A DNA stretch of 64,000 nucleotides from contig JAJTWR010000242.1 in NCBI GenBank assembly GCA_021613335.1, positions 702,501 through 766,500 on the forward strand, written 5' to 3'. Shown piece by piece: positions 26,824 through 49,084 of the stretch. The notes below the pieces were generated by a model. The model made no database searches, was not told the DNA's origin, and worked only from the letters and a program-made list of their open reading frames with translations. The number at the start of each line of letters is the position of its first letter. The stretch's first letter is position 1. Made by a program: the position numbers and the translations under genes. The DNA is from Whitmania pigra (lineage: Eukaryota; Annelida; Clitellata; Hirudinida; Haemopidae).

Positions 26824-29800
26824 AGTTGTTTGTGTTAGTCATTGTTGCTATTAAGTGGTCTGCTTGATATTATCTGATTGTCCTTCGTAATGGTTGTGTT
26901 GATGATGATGATGATGATGATAATGATAATGAGGATGATGGTAATGATGATGATGATGGTGGTGGTTGTGATGGCGGTTGTTAGGATTTCATGAGACAAA
27001 CGAATAATTTGTGTAATAATAATAATAATACCAGACTATAATTTGTGTGCATGAAACTACGCATGATATCATTGGCATCGTCATCATTGCCTTGTTAGAC
27101 CTGTGCTATTTTTCTTTAAGATGGCTTGTTGTTATGCTGATTAATATTATAATTAATATTTTATTGTTCAAACTTTATGACAATCGTGAGAAGCCAACAG
27201 AAATTATATTATAAACATTTAATTAAAATATTAGTTATCTGCTATAAGAATTACATTATTATAATTAAATATTAAAAGAATTAAATTATAATAAATTGCT
27301 ATAAGTATTAAATTATTAATAGTTTTAATTTTCATTGGCAGACATTGATGACATGATAAAGTTTGAATCTCTCAAGAAACAAGCCTTCCACTCTTCTCAC
27401 TCTCAGAATGAGGTTGGTTGTTGTAATGTGTAATATAATTTATTACTGTTTATAATATAATATAATTTATTATTGTTTGTAATATAATATAATTTATTAT
27501 TATTATTGTTGTTAATATAATTTTTATATTTTTATTATTTATAATATCTTATATATATTATCTATTTTTATCTTATTTATTTATCCACTAACGCCTCAGC
27601 AAAAACGAAAGTGAAACAGTAAGCCTCGATTGATAAAACAAAGCAATTGTTGATGGAAAATTAGTCAGCAATTGTCAGACATTTTTAAATCCATGTTGAA
27701 CGACAATGATTTAAATCGAGAAAAGGTGCTGCCTCAAATGGTAGGGAGTTTACAGATTGCAAAAACTCTGTTCATAGAGACATCTTTAGTGGCGTCAGCC
27801 GAGCGATTCTTGCTTAACTTAAAGTGATGTCCCACGTTAGATTGTAATTGTAAAATTGTACAAAAATTGGGAAAGAGCACTTTTAATGGAACATAATTTT
27901 AACAAAAAGTACAAATCTAAAATTAACTCAATGTTCAGGTGTTCTGAGCTGTAAAATCTTAGGTCTGTTTAAAAGTGGTTGGCATCGAAGGCCTGGGATT
28001 GCTCTTCTGCATCTTCTTTGGACTGACTCGATTCCTTGAAAAAGATATTTGAGATTTTTATAATTTATAAGTATTATTATTGTTGTTATTATTATTATTA
28101 TTATTATATTATTATTATTATTATTATATTATTATTATCATTTTTATTATTGATTGTAATGTGTTATATTTATTATTGTTGTTGTTGTAAATGCAAGTGC
28201 CAATCATAAAAGATTGAATTCAAAGCTATTTGGTGTTATTACTGTTGGTTGTTTCCAATTGATGAGAATGATTGCTTGGATTGGATGAATCATCATCATC
28301 ATCATCACATTGAATCATTGAATGTTTTGGGATGAGGAGGTTTTTTGAAAAGTGATATTTCATCTTTGATTAGTAAGGATTGAATCGTAATCGTTTTCTA
28401 ATTATTTAAATCGTTATCATCTCTTAATTATTTGAATTGCTATCATCACGTAATTACTCATAGGATCCAGACAAAAACTCGACTTACAGCAGCACCAGCA
28501 ACAAGTCCTCTTCGTCGACAACTTCCATCCCCGAACAGCAACAACAACAATCTCCTTCGTCAGGCATCAAGTTCTACCCGAAGAAGAAACTCTCAGATTC
28601 CTCGCTATCTCACCACAAACTTCAACATAGCAACAGCAAGTGAGTTTCAAGCTGCCCGTGCTTTTGCTTCCTCATCATTTTATTTAAAATTTGTTGATGA
28701 GGTTAAGTTTAATTAAAAGGTGTGATTGTTCAAAGCATCATTGAAATTGTATACGAAATATTTGAAAATTGAAATGCTTAAAATTGAAATGTTTAAATTG
28801 CTATTGAAGCAGGTCGAGCAGAAGTAACACTTGTTCGACTCCCGACGATCGACGGAAACCGCCGGTGGAAAAGTCCGACCGACGAGAAAAAACATCGGGA
28901 AGGGTGGAAGGAAGGAGGAAGTCGAATCATTTTGCAGCGAGGAACACAACAGCTGAGGGTGACGTCACATGCAACAACCACAACAGCCAATTTATTGGCT
29001 CCTATTCAAATGATGAGTGGTCAGTTGATTCACTGCATGCTTCAATCTCACCTTTCACTTTTCAACCCCTTTTTATTTCATTTATCAATCAATTCAACAC
29101 ACATTTTACATTATTTAAATCAAATTGTTGAAAATCAATTCTCGCAGGAAGAGTAAATACAGCAGTTTGGACAGACGAAGAAAAAGTTCAGGAATGTTGA
29201 AGGATAAGAAACAACAGCAACGAGAAGAACAGGAAGAAGAAGGAGGGATGATGAGGAGGAGGAGGAGGGGATCCATGGAACTGCCTCATCTCACTCCTTC
29301 AAAATATGGAAGCAAACGAGACTCCACTTTGGAAGATGATGATGATGATGATTACGACGATAACGATGACGATGATGACGACACATTAGGAAAGCATGAT
29401 GCAAGCATCTCATCTTCAACCTGTCACTACCTTCCGAACTCCTGCCAATTCTTACAGCCTCGTCTTCAGTCCTCCATCCTCGTGGAAAATTCGGATTCGG
29501 GCATCGGAAACTCGACGAGTTTGTTAGGTTTGTGCGAAGAAAACGTGCAAAATGCGGAGTCTTCCTGCTATCAACGAATGCACTTCGAGAAGTTCTTCCC
29601 CTCAGCTCCCTACCACCCTTCCAAATACCCTCCTTCCTGTGCCGAAAGCACGTCCAGCGGTTCGAGCAGCTCCCTTCACTTTCGACCGCCTCTTCCTTCT
29701 CGCTTCGAATCGATGCCCTCCGGACCCGACAAACTGACCAGGGTGATCACGGACGTCAGGGTGGTCGGTCCGCGACCCCCCGTCGGGCCGTCGAGTAGGA

Positions 29801-31661
29801 ACCAACGAAACGAGGAGGCCGTGGACGCTCTGTTCAAGCACTACGAGGAGAAGATTCTTCCGAGCAGGATGACTTTCGCTCGAGAATCGAGCGTCGGTGC
29901 CGATAACGATGCCAACAAAAATCAAAGGTTCGTGTGAGAGCTAGTGACATTTTGTGCTTACTTTTGTTGATGAAGGTATGACTTTCTTAAATTGTTTGTT
30001 GTATGACTTTGTTAAAAGAATGAATGTCCGACATTCAGCAAACGATTCGCAGCTTAATTTTGTTGCCCATTTTTGTTTAAACGGAAAAATCTGCGTTCGT
30101 TTGAAACGTGCACGATTGAACTCGCGAGCGACCGATGACTTGGCTCGAGGGAAGAGTTGTCAAAAGATTCTAGGGCCTCCGACTTGCGTTTATTTTTCTA
30201 CTGCGCATAGAAAATATTTCCACAATTTTAAACTTCATTCCAGGAACAAAAACGCTTAACACCTCTTATTACTTAACTGATTCAAATTTGAGAAATTTTG
30301 TGTTTTTCATTAAGATTTTGCCATTTGTTATTTCCAAGTTATCTTGCGTGGGATATTCGATGTTTTATTTTTATTCTCAGAGTTGATGAAGTATTTCACT
30401 TTATTCTTAATAAAACATCAGTTACAACGTCTTCTTGTCTTTACTGCTTTTGATGTATGCTTACGTGCAATTGTTGTTGTTGTTGTTGTTGTTGACACTT
30501 CTGCTGCTGTTATTGTTAACAGCTGAAAGATCTGCATTTAAAACAAGAAATGAACTAACACAACTTATCATTTCTAGTGGTTTTTATAAAGTCGAATGTG
30601 ATCTCAGTACTTGCGATTATGTTATGAAGTGTTGAAGTTGTGAAGTTTTGGAGATCAAGAAGAAGATGAAGGAGTGAGTTTGCATGATATGGAAGCACTT
30701 TAGCTGCATGTTACCAAGCATTCGACTGTTGTCGGTCGGTTTTAAGTTATTTAGAATTTTTATATTATTTTTATTATTTCACTTCTCCAGGTCGTAGTGG
30801 CATGCTTTCTTATTACGACTTTGTTCAATGTGAAATTGCTATTTCAATGATCATTTAAGTCTCAATGCAATATTCTATGGAGTTCAGTCACAAGAGACAA
30901 TGTCCTTTTAAATTTGCCTGTTAAATTGAAACCTATTTTGTATGTAACTAACAATTAAATATATGAACAATAACCAACATCACAAATCTTTTTGTTTGCA
31001 AGTAACTTCTTTTAAGAAGACATTGTTTTAATTTTCAATGAAGGAGGCATTTTGTGTTTTAGTTTTCTTCAGTTAGTAACTGCTGAAGTAACCAAACTAA
31101 ATGTTTTAATGTAAATTAAATTTTCTAAAGATTTCTGATTGGATAGGTTAAAATTTTGTTGCTTGTTATTTAATAATTTGCGATGACTTCAACGCTTCTT
31201 TGAAAAAGTTTGTTCGTCTCGTTTGGTAATGCTTTGCGTTCCTTTTACGACCGAGCATGTTTGCTTTTGTTTTGTTGCTATTAGTTTCGTTTTTGCTTCT
31301 TTGTTTGTCGGTTTGGTGTGTCATTAATTTAGTTAAATTATGCTTATTAGATTTTAATGTCATCTCTTAATATGTCATTAATTATCTGTTATATGTCATT
31401 AATTTAGTTAAATTATGCTTATTAAATTTTAGTGTCATCTGTTAATATGATTCATTGAAATACCATCTAAAAGGCATTATTCGTTTCAGTTCCAAAATCG
31501 CAAAACCCAAGGACTACTTGACATCTCCAAGAAGCAAAAACAAAAATAGAGGATTTGCCAGCAGAGCCGAGTTTGATGCCAACAAATTCCTCAGCACGGG
31601 CATCTCGACTCTACCAAAAATCAAAAAACAAACGTTCAGGTTTTGCTCCACACTTGTTTGA
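25280..31661 (+). CDS. FRMD4: FRMD4 homologue, C-terminal block: coiled coil and low-complexity tail
   Basis: Ten exons: 25280-25401, 25519-25647, 25789-25932, 26115-26193, 26606-26644, 27342-27412, 28464-28639, 28813-29019, 29148-29927, 31490-31661. Phases chain correctly throughout. The first four match the FRMD4 cytohesin-binding coiled coil: LKSRKKFLEEKLRNKLEELK, LCLKEA, ELTGSTPEDLL, IPQTRRRVGTSF, KMRQDFHEKQIK, LKELEERINELRLKKGKE. GDFSEDSREFLDD corresponds to the family's 'SEDSSLSD'. The rest is Ser/Gln/Arg-rich, with a 17-residue Asp/Tyr/Asn tract at 29335-29385 built from GAT repeats and a conserved-looking EEAVDALFKHYEEKILPSR. Exon 29148-29927 joins 31490 in frame (AG|T), giving KNQSSKIAKPKDYLTSPR. 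The frame then stops at 31659, unless a donor at 31640 (CAG|GTTTTG) leads to further exons. Confidence 0.88.
26756..26823. repeat. Compound (GTC)n(ATC)n microsatellite
   Basis: About 13 GTC units change cleanly to about 10 ATC units, next to the dispersed repeat copy at 26828. The GTC tract is one of very few CpG-containing arrays in the window. Confidence 0.9.
26828..27014 (-). repeat. Copy 2 of the microsatellite-bearing dispersed repeat (inverted)
   Basis: In reverse complement it carries the same two unique arms as 4846-4954 (GTTTGTGTTAGTCATTGTTG... and ...GGATTTCATGAGACAAACG) around a longer, interrupted GAT microsatellite. It lies in an FRMD4 intron between the exons ending 26644 and starting 27342. 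Confidence 0.8.
27650..27830 (+). pseudogene. hAT transposase C-terminal relic
   Basis: Frames read LPQMVGSLQIAKTLFIETSL then VASAERFLLNLK, matching the hAT dimerisation motif 'VSVASAERSFSKLKLIK'. It is short and disrupted and lies in an FRMD4 intron. Confidence 0.5.
28072..28150. repeat. TTA microsatellite
   Basis: An interrupted TTA/TTG array in an FRMD4 intron. Confidence 0.85.
31319..31450. repeat. Direct duplication of a ~55-bp segment
   Basis: GTCATTAATTTAGTTAAATT...CTTAATATG at 31319-31374 recurs at 31396-31450 with only a few differences, just upstream of the last FRMD4 exon. Confidence 0.8.
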
Positions 31662-31705
31662 AAAATGATTTTTTTATTGTTAATATTGATCATGATTACA
31701 GGCTA

Positions 31706-31711
31706 AATAAA
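31706..31711 (+). terminator. Candidate FRMD4 polyadenylation signal
   Basis: AATAAA lies 45 bases after the in-frame TGA at 31659-31661. It would be used only if the last exon is not spliced onward at 31640. Confidence 0.4.
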
Positions 31712-33476
31712 CTTATTGTCTTAAGTTTGTATGACTGTTTAGATACATTTTCTGGCAAAGTTGTCTCTTGTGTTGTTTTTTTCAAAATCATTGTTATGTG
31801 CCGTGGTTGGTCTGACAAGCTTAGTCAGGATTAAATGGCATATAACTAAATAATTAAGTAAACATGTCCAATTCATTTGGTTATTTGAAATAGAAAAACA
31901 TCAAACCAAAGGATGCATGTTTTCTCAAATATCAAAGGTTCCGTGAATAAAGCAATTCTGGTTGCAAAGAGTACGGCTTTCTCGTTCAAGAATCTTATCG
32001 AGTTATTGGCTCTTAAAAGTACATTATCTTTGTATTGGTGTAAATTTCATCAAGAGTTTTGTACAGTTTGGTAGCCAAATCAGTAATGGGTAATGTCAAG
32101 TATCAATCTCACAGCAAAAAAATTGAATGAAGATTTGAAGACACAAAATCAAACCATGACCAAAATCCATCAGTTTTGAAGAATTGTTATGGGGCTAAAT
32201 GAAGCTACAAATGCATCGGTTTGTAAAAGCTTAACACGACAAACTTGAGGTTATATTCGCTGGTCCGACTATTCAACCCATTGAAAACTCCGAACAACGA
32301 CTTAACTTGGTGACATTGATGATGGCAATAACGTTCCAGGGAGAAAAAGCACGGCAACATGTCAATATTTCCTACAAATAAATGTAAGCTCATTGGCGGA
32401 CGCTGATATGACATTTTCAAGTTGTCATGAAATATTTATATGCACCGTCGTGTGCAAAACATCACAATTGCTTGAATAACTACCAACAACAATAACGTTA
32501 ATGTGATTGATGATGTTAATAAAAAATAAATTCTTGCGGTGCATTATGAGATTTGATGATGTCAATTTCATTGAAAGAATTTGCAGTATCGAGTTATTAT
32601 TATTATTATTATTATTATTGTTATTATTGTTATTATTTTACAAGTGATAGTAATCAATGAATTAAACATGACAAGCAAATCTGGGGTTGACAGAGTGGAA
32701 ATACTTATTTTAAATTTCAATATATTCTTAAAACCTTTTTAAAAACAAATATTCAGTTACACTTTTGTCTTGCAATTTAATTCCCATAACAATTGAATTG
32801 AAAACAACTGACTTAAAGCTGTAAATGGATTCGATTCTTTACACATTTACAATCTCAAACCTTGACTCATTTAATATCAAAATATATGAAAACGTGTGAC
32901 ATTTACTGCTAAACATGATGAAAATATAGTGCTTAACGAATGGTAGATTTTGGCCCTTATCTAGAGACTTTATACACTTTACGAACAAAATAGAAGATAT
33001 TATCCTTGATATCCAAACAAAAAATATATGACAACTCGGAACCTTCACATTCAAAGCACCCACCTATTGGATAAAATGGAACGTTGCTCCAAAATTATAT
33101 CAAGTAAAATTACATCACATGGACAATTGGTCGTGTGCAAATGGAAGGAATGTGTATCATCTAACACAGATGAACTCAAAAATGTCAACAAAGCATGATG
33201 ATCTTTCGAGGTTCTGCAGAAAAATCAAACTCAACGTTTTCATCAGCTCCATCTTGCAAGTTCAGTTCGGCGAAACAATAAGCTTTTAACAGGTGATACA
33301 GATGCGTAAATACAATTTCTTATTTCCATGGTAACGAAGAAGTTCTTCGTGGTGATATGATTTCCTAGTTTGCACCAATTGACTCTTGCTCTGAAAACCT
33401 TGCAGAAGATTCACTTTCAATGTTTAACCCTGTCGGTGACGATGTTGATTGTTAAACTTGCAACGTTTTAAAACTT
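31712..33476. other. Convergent intergenic region between FRMD4 and SLC41
   Basis: The two genes end tail to tail here. There is a TTA microsatellite at 32596-32640 and a coding-like minus-strand stretch at 33185-33282 (see findings). Otherwise AT-rich sequence, presumably 3' UTRs. Confidence 0.5.
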
Positions 33477-43323
<9,847 letters not shown>

Positions 43324-43589
43324 CTGAAATGTCACAGAATTACATGGAGTCTCTTCCAGCCCAGGAAATATTTGTATTAAATTTCTCACAAAGCTGATTA
43401 TTATAATAAGGCTCGACATGATTTGTTTAATGTACACAACTTAATTAAGTAATAAAAGTACTGGTAATTTATTTTATTATAGATGGATTCAAGCAATACA
43501 TAGCAAAATACAAATAAAAACCTTTAAAATAGCGAATAATGTCAAGGCTGTTAATCGAACTAGAAATGTCATAAAAAAAAGTCATGGGA

Positions 43590-44040
43590 CATGTTTCCAG
43601 GAAGACCTCAAAAACCTAATGAACGTCAGAGACAAATTGTCTTTCATGAAGCTTTTAAAAAATGAGCTCAACAAAAGACTTAAAAAATAAGCTAAATTTA
43701 GAGATTAGTCAATCATCTGAACTTGTCTTATTAGAAGGGAAGCAGAACTCATCCGTGTGACAAACTTAGAGATGATACAATCCCTTTTCAACGTGGTAAT
43801 GCCCCGCAACACACATCAAGACTGACAAAAATATGACTAAAGGAGATAAATTTGGAGGTTCCGAAGTTGCCAGCTCTCCCCACAGTTGAAAATCATTAAA
43901 AACATGCTGGGATTGCTTGCTTTCCTGGCAGTATACTCCAATGGGAGGCAATATTTGAAGAACTAAAAAAGATGCTTTGAATAAGATTTGTAACGAGCTG
44001 AATGAAAAGAGCTTGAAACATTTCTTGAGTTCATTCAAAA
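43590..44040 (+). pseudogene. Tc1/mariner transposase relic with internal deletion
   Basis: The frame PGRPQKPNERQRQIVFHEA matches the GRP(R/K)K linker between the paired-type DNA-binding motifs of Tc1 transposases. About 170 bp later, PFQRGNAPQHTSRLTKI, then LKEINLEVPKLPALPTVE and FEELKKML match the 'QQDNAPxHTS...WPAxSPDLNP...ELK' catalytic region. Stops, frameshifts and a missing middle make it dead. It lies in the SLC41 intron between the alternative 5' exons and the core. Confidence 0.7.
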
Positions 44041-44793
44041 GTAGAGTTCAGGAGTTAAATAATGAGAAAAGGCATAAGATAAGCAATTGGCTTTATTTAT
44101 TTTATTTCAATCAATTCGATTTATGAAGAAATGTGGGTGATGAAGTATTTTTATTTCATATAAATTATAATTTGAAGCTTTGATTTTCATAAATGTGGAA
44201 TTTATGGTCCTTATTGTTTCTTGTTGATATATTCAAATTTTTGTACTTCCAGTTATTCCTACAAAATATTCGTCTGAGTTCCATAAATTTGTTAAAATTT
44301 TGTTAAAATTGTTTCAGCACATTGTACAAAAACTGTGCAAATCCAGCACTCAAGGGGTTATCGTCAGAAAACGTAACTGAGCCAAAATTATAAAATTCAG
44401 TATATTTGTAACAGATTAGAAGACGATTTTAAATGTTCTGCACATCTAAACAACCACAAATTTCTCATTTTGGAACTCATGAAGAACACTATTTCAAATA
44501 TGCCGAGTGCTAACTTTACAAAATGTGTGCTTCAGCCAAATAGCAAATTTGAAAATATTAAAATTTAGCAACAACATGAAGTTTAGAGACTTTCGTATCC
44601 TAATGTCCAAGGAAATGAAGGAATTTGTGACAAATCAAAATGATTCGAATTGGACTAATATAGAATCCACGTTATTTGCAATTCTTAGTTTCTAAACATA
44701 TTATTAAAACTTATAAAAATCGGTAATCAATTAATAATGAGGTGTAAATTTGTCGACAAAAAAGTTAAATAGGAGCAAGTATAGACAAGTTAC

Positions 44794-45390
44794 CTGAACC
44801 AAATCCAATATAACTCCTGCAAGCACGCAACCAAGACCGGCCAACAAAAATGGCACAATTATTTCGCCAATAATTCTGAACGAAGATTCATTTTCTGTCT
44901 CATCCAAGAGGAGCGGAAGTGTGTCTCCTGGAGAAGGTGAAGGACAATAATCTCTAGAAGTTTCAGACACGCTAAGTTTGTCTTTCTCATCTGCCAATGG
45001 AATGGCAAGCTGATTTTGCTGCGAAGTGCCAGGAGGATTGGATGGATCGCTTGTCTGAGGTCTGTTGAGGTCATCCTCTGAATTACATTTTTCAGATCCT
45101 GAATCAAAATATAAGTTTATAAAACCAGGATTCGCTTTCGATTTGACAGGTTTTTGAACTTTGACGTCCGATGGAGACTTTGTTGGAAATTTCTTGACCT
45201 TGTCTACATCTCCTTCGCTTGCAGCATCTTTCGACGCTTTATCTGAATTTACGTCAGCAACTATTTCTGTCTCCAGCACTGATCCATAAGTTGAAACATC
45301 TGTTCTCTTGTCCATGCCTTTCTTATTTACTAAGGAGGACTGTTCACTTTCGCTACTGGAAGTAATTTCGAATTGACCATCTTTGCTCAT
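44794..45390 (-). CDS. SLC41A: SLC41 5' exon A: long N-terminus plus first membrane segment
   Basis: 199 codons from ATG 45388-45390, with an in-frame TAA four codons upstream supporting this start, to a GTAACT donor at 44793. The cytosolic N-terminus is Ser/Glu/Asp/Lys-rich (MSKDGQFEITSSSESEQSS...). Then comes IIGEIIVPFLLAGLGCVLAG followed by VILDLVQ, the first MgtE helix (human SLC41A1 has FPFLLAGFGTVAAG there). The exon ends in phase 0 and joins SWTVFQKM at 43323 to give a 619-residue protein. It is an alternative to exon B. Confidence 0.92.
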
Positions 45391-46019
45391 TCTCTCTTGA
45401 GCTTATAAGAACATATTCTTTTGTTCACTTTTGAAAAGTAGAGGCTGTTACGAAGGAACGGAAGTTAGATGCGAATCGATTCAAGACCACGTACTTTCAC
45501 CAGCAATAATTTTATGGATAACCCAGCAAGAAAATGCATGCTTCACAGAAGCGCAAAGCTGCGGCGAAAGACAAATGTTCGCCTTTTAAGCGACGCGAAT
45601 GCCAGGGCGGGCGTACGCTCTGGTAATAAATTTTCAGTCCACACACAATTTAGTAAGGTATCATTTAAATCTTTCTTGCGACATTTAAATCTGACAGCTT
45701 CAAAATTAAGGTTAAATAAAATTATCAGTTGACCACTTATTTTGTTTGCTTTTGATCCAAAATCACGATCGAACGAGTAGAATGCATGACAAAGTAAGAA
45801 ATTGGAGATTGGATAAATTGAAGACTCGTCGAAATTATTGATCTGAGAATAAACAAACAGGCAAGCGTTGGTTTCACTGGGCTTTTGCAACGACGATAAT
45901 CAAATTAATTATCCCACACGTTATAAAAGTTTGTTCACGTAGAAAATATATTAAAACCTTAATTATAATAATAACAAATAATAAATAATCAATGTAATAA
46001 ATTCGGACAGAAATAAAAG

Positions 46020-46330
46020 AGAAGGCAGAGATTTAAAAGGCACAGGTTAGATGTAAAACGTTCAATCCATCGATGGATCACTCCAGCACACCTCTTCAGG
46101 TTTCCACCTGAGCCTAGCGGAGCCTCATATTGATTCCAAGTTGCACAACAAGCAGGTTTCTGTGTGCACTTTGAGCTTCGCATATCAAATTCAGCAATGG
46201 AAGATCTGAGATTTGTTTTTATTAATTTTAACCTTGAAAATGACCTTTCACAAATTGCGATTGGATGCCCCCCCCCCGCCCCGGACGTACCCCCTTTGCA
46301 CGCTAGTGAGACAGGATCTAATAAGTTAAC
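46020..46330 (-). pseudogene. hAT transposase C-terminal relic (minus strand)
   Basis: The minus-strand frame reads ICERSFSRLKLIKTNLRSS, the hAT/ZMYM1-type dimerisation motif. It is joined to a G/C-rich segment (poly-C at 46271-46280 on +) that looks like a different repeat. It is not a functional gene. Confidence 0.6.
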
Positions 46331-47258
46331 ATCCAATAAAAATTAGCAAATTCAAGTGGCTACCATAATAAAGATCTAATTGATGGCAATTACTGCACAT
46401 AAAAAAATTCTAATATTTAGTGGGCTGAATGATTAGGTAAAAATGAATTCGATTTGTCTGTTTTATCAATTCAACAAAATGATGGAATTGACGAATAAGA
46501 TACTAAGCCTATTACCACAGAGGCGCTGCCTGAGGTTTCGACGCCTGGAGCGAAAAATTTGGCAACCCACGCCTTAACTTTAATCATTGTGTATCCAATT
46601 TTGATAATTTGGCGCCTCTTCACGTTTAACGTCGTTAACATTTGCAGCCCTCCTTGCCACATCACCGTGCAATAGAGAAACATTCGACTTTCCCATGGAA
46701 AATGATAGGAGACATTACAAAAACTGACAATAATATTCAATTTAACATCTACTTTATTTATCTTCAAAATAAATTAGTCACAAATTCAAAGCGTTAAAAA
46801 TTGCGAAACAAAATTTTTTGGTGGTGTCAGTTTTTTAGATAATTTATTGGTAATCTTTGGAAGTTTGATAGTTGTTGATACGGGTTGGGGTCAACAATTA
46901 CCTTAAAGTCGTTGACGTAATCAATCTATAAGTATACGATTTGTTTACTGCGTATTATACGTGTTTAACATTTCCACTTTATCTTTTGAAATGTTTACTC
47001 TGGTATCTTAGATCGATATCGATATCGTTGTTCTTTCAAACTTCAGTCTGATGATTCAAATTAAATTGATCAGAAAAAATAAAAAATGTAAATTTGGCCA
47101 CGATATATGGATGTATTTGATGCTCAAAAAAATTCTTCTAAATGGCTTAAAAGAACATATTTAAATAAAAACGATTTGCAATCTGTTAAAAACCTGCTGT
47201 AAGTACTCTCACCACCTTTCCACGTAAATTACACGAAAAAACATTTCCATTTTGAACT

Positions 47259-47310
47259 AAGTCGGATCTTAGTTATGCAACGAACTCTAATCAAATAAAT
47301 AAATAAATCG
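47259..47310 (+). mobile_element. Short 5'-truncated retroposon, copy 3
   Basis: A 52-bp insertion containing TTAGTTATGCAACGAACTCT, then AATC and an AAAT tail, flanked by ATTTTGAACT at 47249-47258 and 47311-47320. Confidence 0.8.
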
Positions 47311-48116
47311 ATTTTGAACTTAATTAAATTATTAATTTTTTCAAAGTTGCCAGCAAAAGTTGCTAGGAGCGGAATTAAGTTAACAAATGAATTAACTAAC
47401 TCCATTTCATGGTGAAGCTTCAAATTTAATTTTTTTTATTAAGCCATATTACATTTACATAGCGACACCTTTCGAACATTTTTAAAATGATCCAAAGAGT
47501 CTTGCTACTCTAAAGTTAATTATGTTTTATTGATGTAGTTGTCATTATTCAGGATATATAAATATATAGCTTTTAATAATTGGCTCTACACAAGTTAACT
47601 ACTATTATTAAGATATTTCACAACTAATTTCATAGTTTATTTGAGAAATTATTCATAATAACAACTAATTTATAATTATGTTAAATCCACGACAATATTT
47701 ATAACCACTTTGTTAGAAACCAATTTAAAATTAAAACAAAACTAGTTTACTTAGTGTACTAAATTTTAAATTAAAAAAAAGTAAAATAAAATCAAATAAT
47801 TAATTAAGTAATCAACAAATACATTTTTCAAATTTAATAATGAATCACAAATGACTTTTCAACAGAGCACCTTAAATTAACACCGACAATTCAAATGGTA
47901 TTTGAACATATGATCGCCCGGACAAGTGATGAGATGTTAATTAAAAATTTAAATAAATTGCAAAATTATTTATTTTGTATATGATTTAAACTGATTTAAA
48001 CAGTTGTTATCCACAAAAATATATTGAATTAGAGGTAATTATTAGTTGACAGATAAATTTATTACAAAACTAAAAACAATAACTGGAAGAGATAAATCAT
48101 TCTGCAAACAACGAAC

Positions 48117-48316
48117 CTGCACTTTATTGAGCATGTAACCGGCTGTTACCATTCCCAGGCCACCGATGAGGTACGGAAAGAAGACCTCCACGGTTGTTTT
48201 CAGTGAACTTTCATTGCTTTCAAATTTTACATCTACTGATTCTGTGCTGCTGAAATCGTGATCTATGAGTGGACTTGTTTGGTCATCGCCTCCGTAAATA
48301 CTTTGGTCCTCGTGGA
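48117..48316 (-). CDS. SLC41A: SLC41 5' exon B: alternative first membrane segment
   Basis: AG acceptor at 48317-48318 (CTTTAG) and donor CAG|GTTCGT after 48117. It codes HEDQSIYGGDDQTSPLIDHD... then TTVEVFFPYLIGGLGMVTAG and YMLNKVQ. The last ~29 residues align with the end of exon A (shared E, P, L, GLG, V, AG, L, VQ), and it ends in the same phase 0, so it can replace exon A in front of SWTVFQKM. It receives a one-base phase from the exon at 49085-49292. The B form would be 556 residues. Confidence 0.85.
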
Positions 48317-49084
48317 CTAAAGGAAAGTTTAATGTGCAATGGTCGACTGGAAATTGTTACTCGATATCGGAAACACCAATTAAATTAATTAAATCAATTC
48401 GATGCGAAGGAAAAATAACATAAGATATGAATAATAATCATAATGGGATGTAATGTAAATAGTATATCAGCATATTTTTTGTTTTTTTTTATTAAAGTCT
48501 GTTGCAATATATTCATCCTACACTAATACATTTTATATCACAACATATAACACCTCCACATAAGCATTAACAAATAAGCACAACATTTAACAGGAAACAA
48601 CTCCATCCACACCATGAGAACTGGCAATAATGTAATAAGAAATAGTATCATTTGAAAAGTTTTGAAAATGTACTATAAAAATTTAACCATCTTACAATGT
48701 ATACAGTAAACTTAAAAAAGCGTTTGAGTTTAATGCTAAGTTTCTAAAGCAATATGCTTAAAGAACATTTGTGATATACGAGAATATTTTTACGATTTGT
48801 AATAAAACACAAATTTTAAAAAGTAGATATATTAGTTGGATGCAAATGTTTTTTCTCTTAATGTTACCAGAACTTCTTATATATTTATATATAATATATA
48901 TTATACTTCTTATATATTATTTCATTGAACAAGAAAAATATATCATCTTGACAGTCTCTTTTTTGCATCGACAAGTTATTGGATGATGTAATTGACCAAC
49001 ATTTATCTTTTAAACCTCACATTCATCATGTAACAAGTAATCCAAATGAATGTTTAAAAGGCATAAAATCTATAAATAACTCAC

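Larger units (their letters stand above)
45391..48116. other. Region between SLC41 5' exons A and B
   Basis: Promoter and 5' UTR of the exon-A transcript are expected just above 45390. It holds a hAT relic near 46.2 kb and a short retroposon at 47259-47310. No other gene is seen. Confidence 0.5.
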
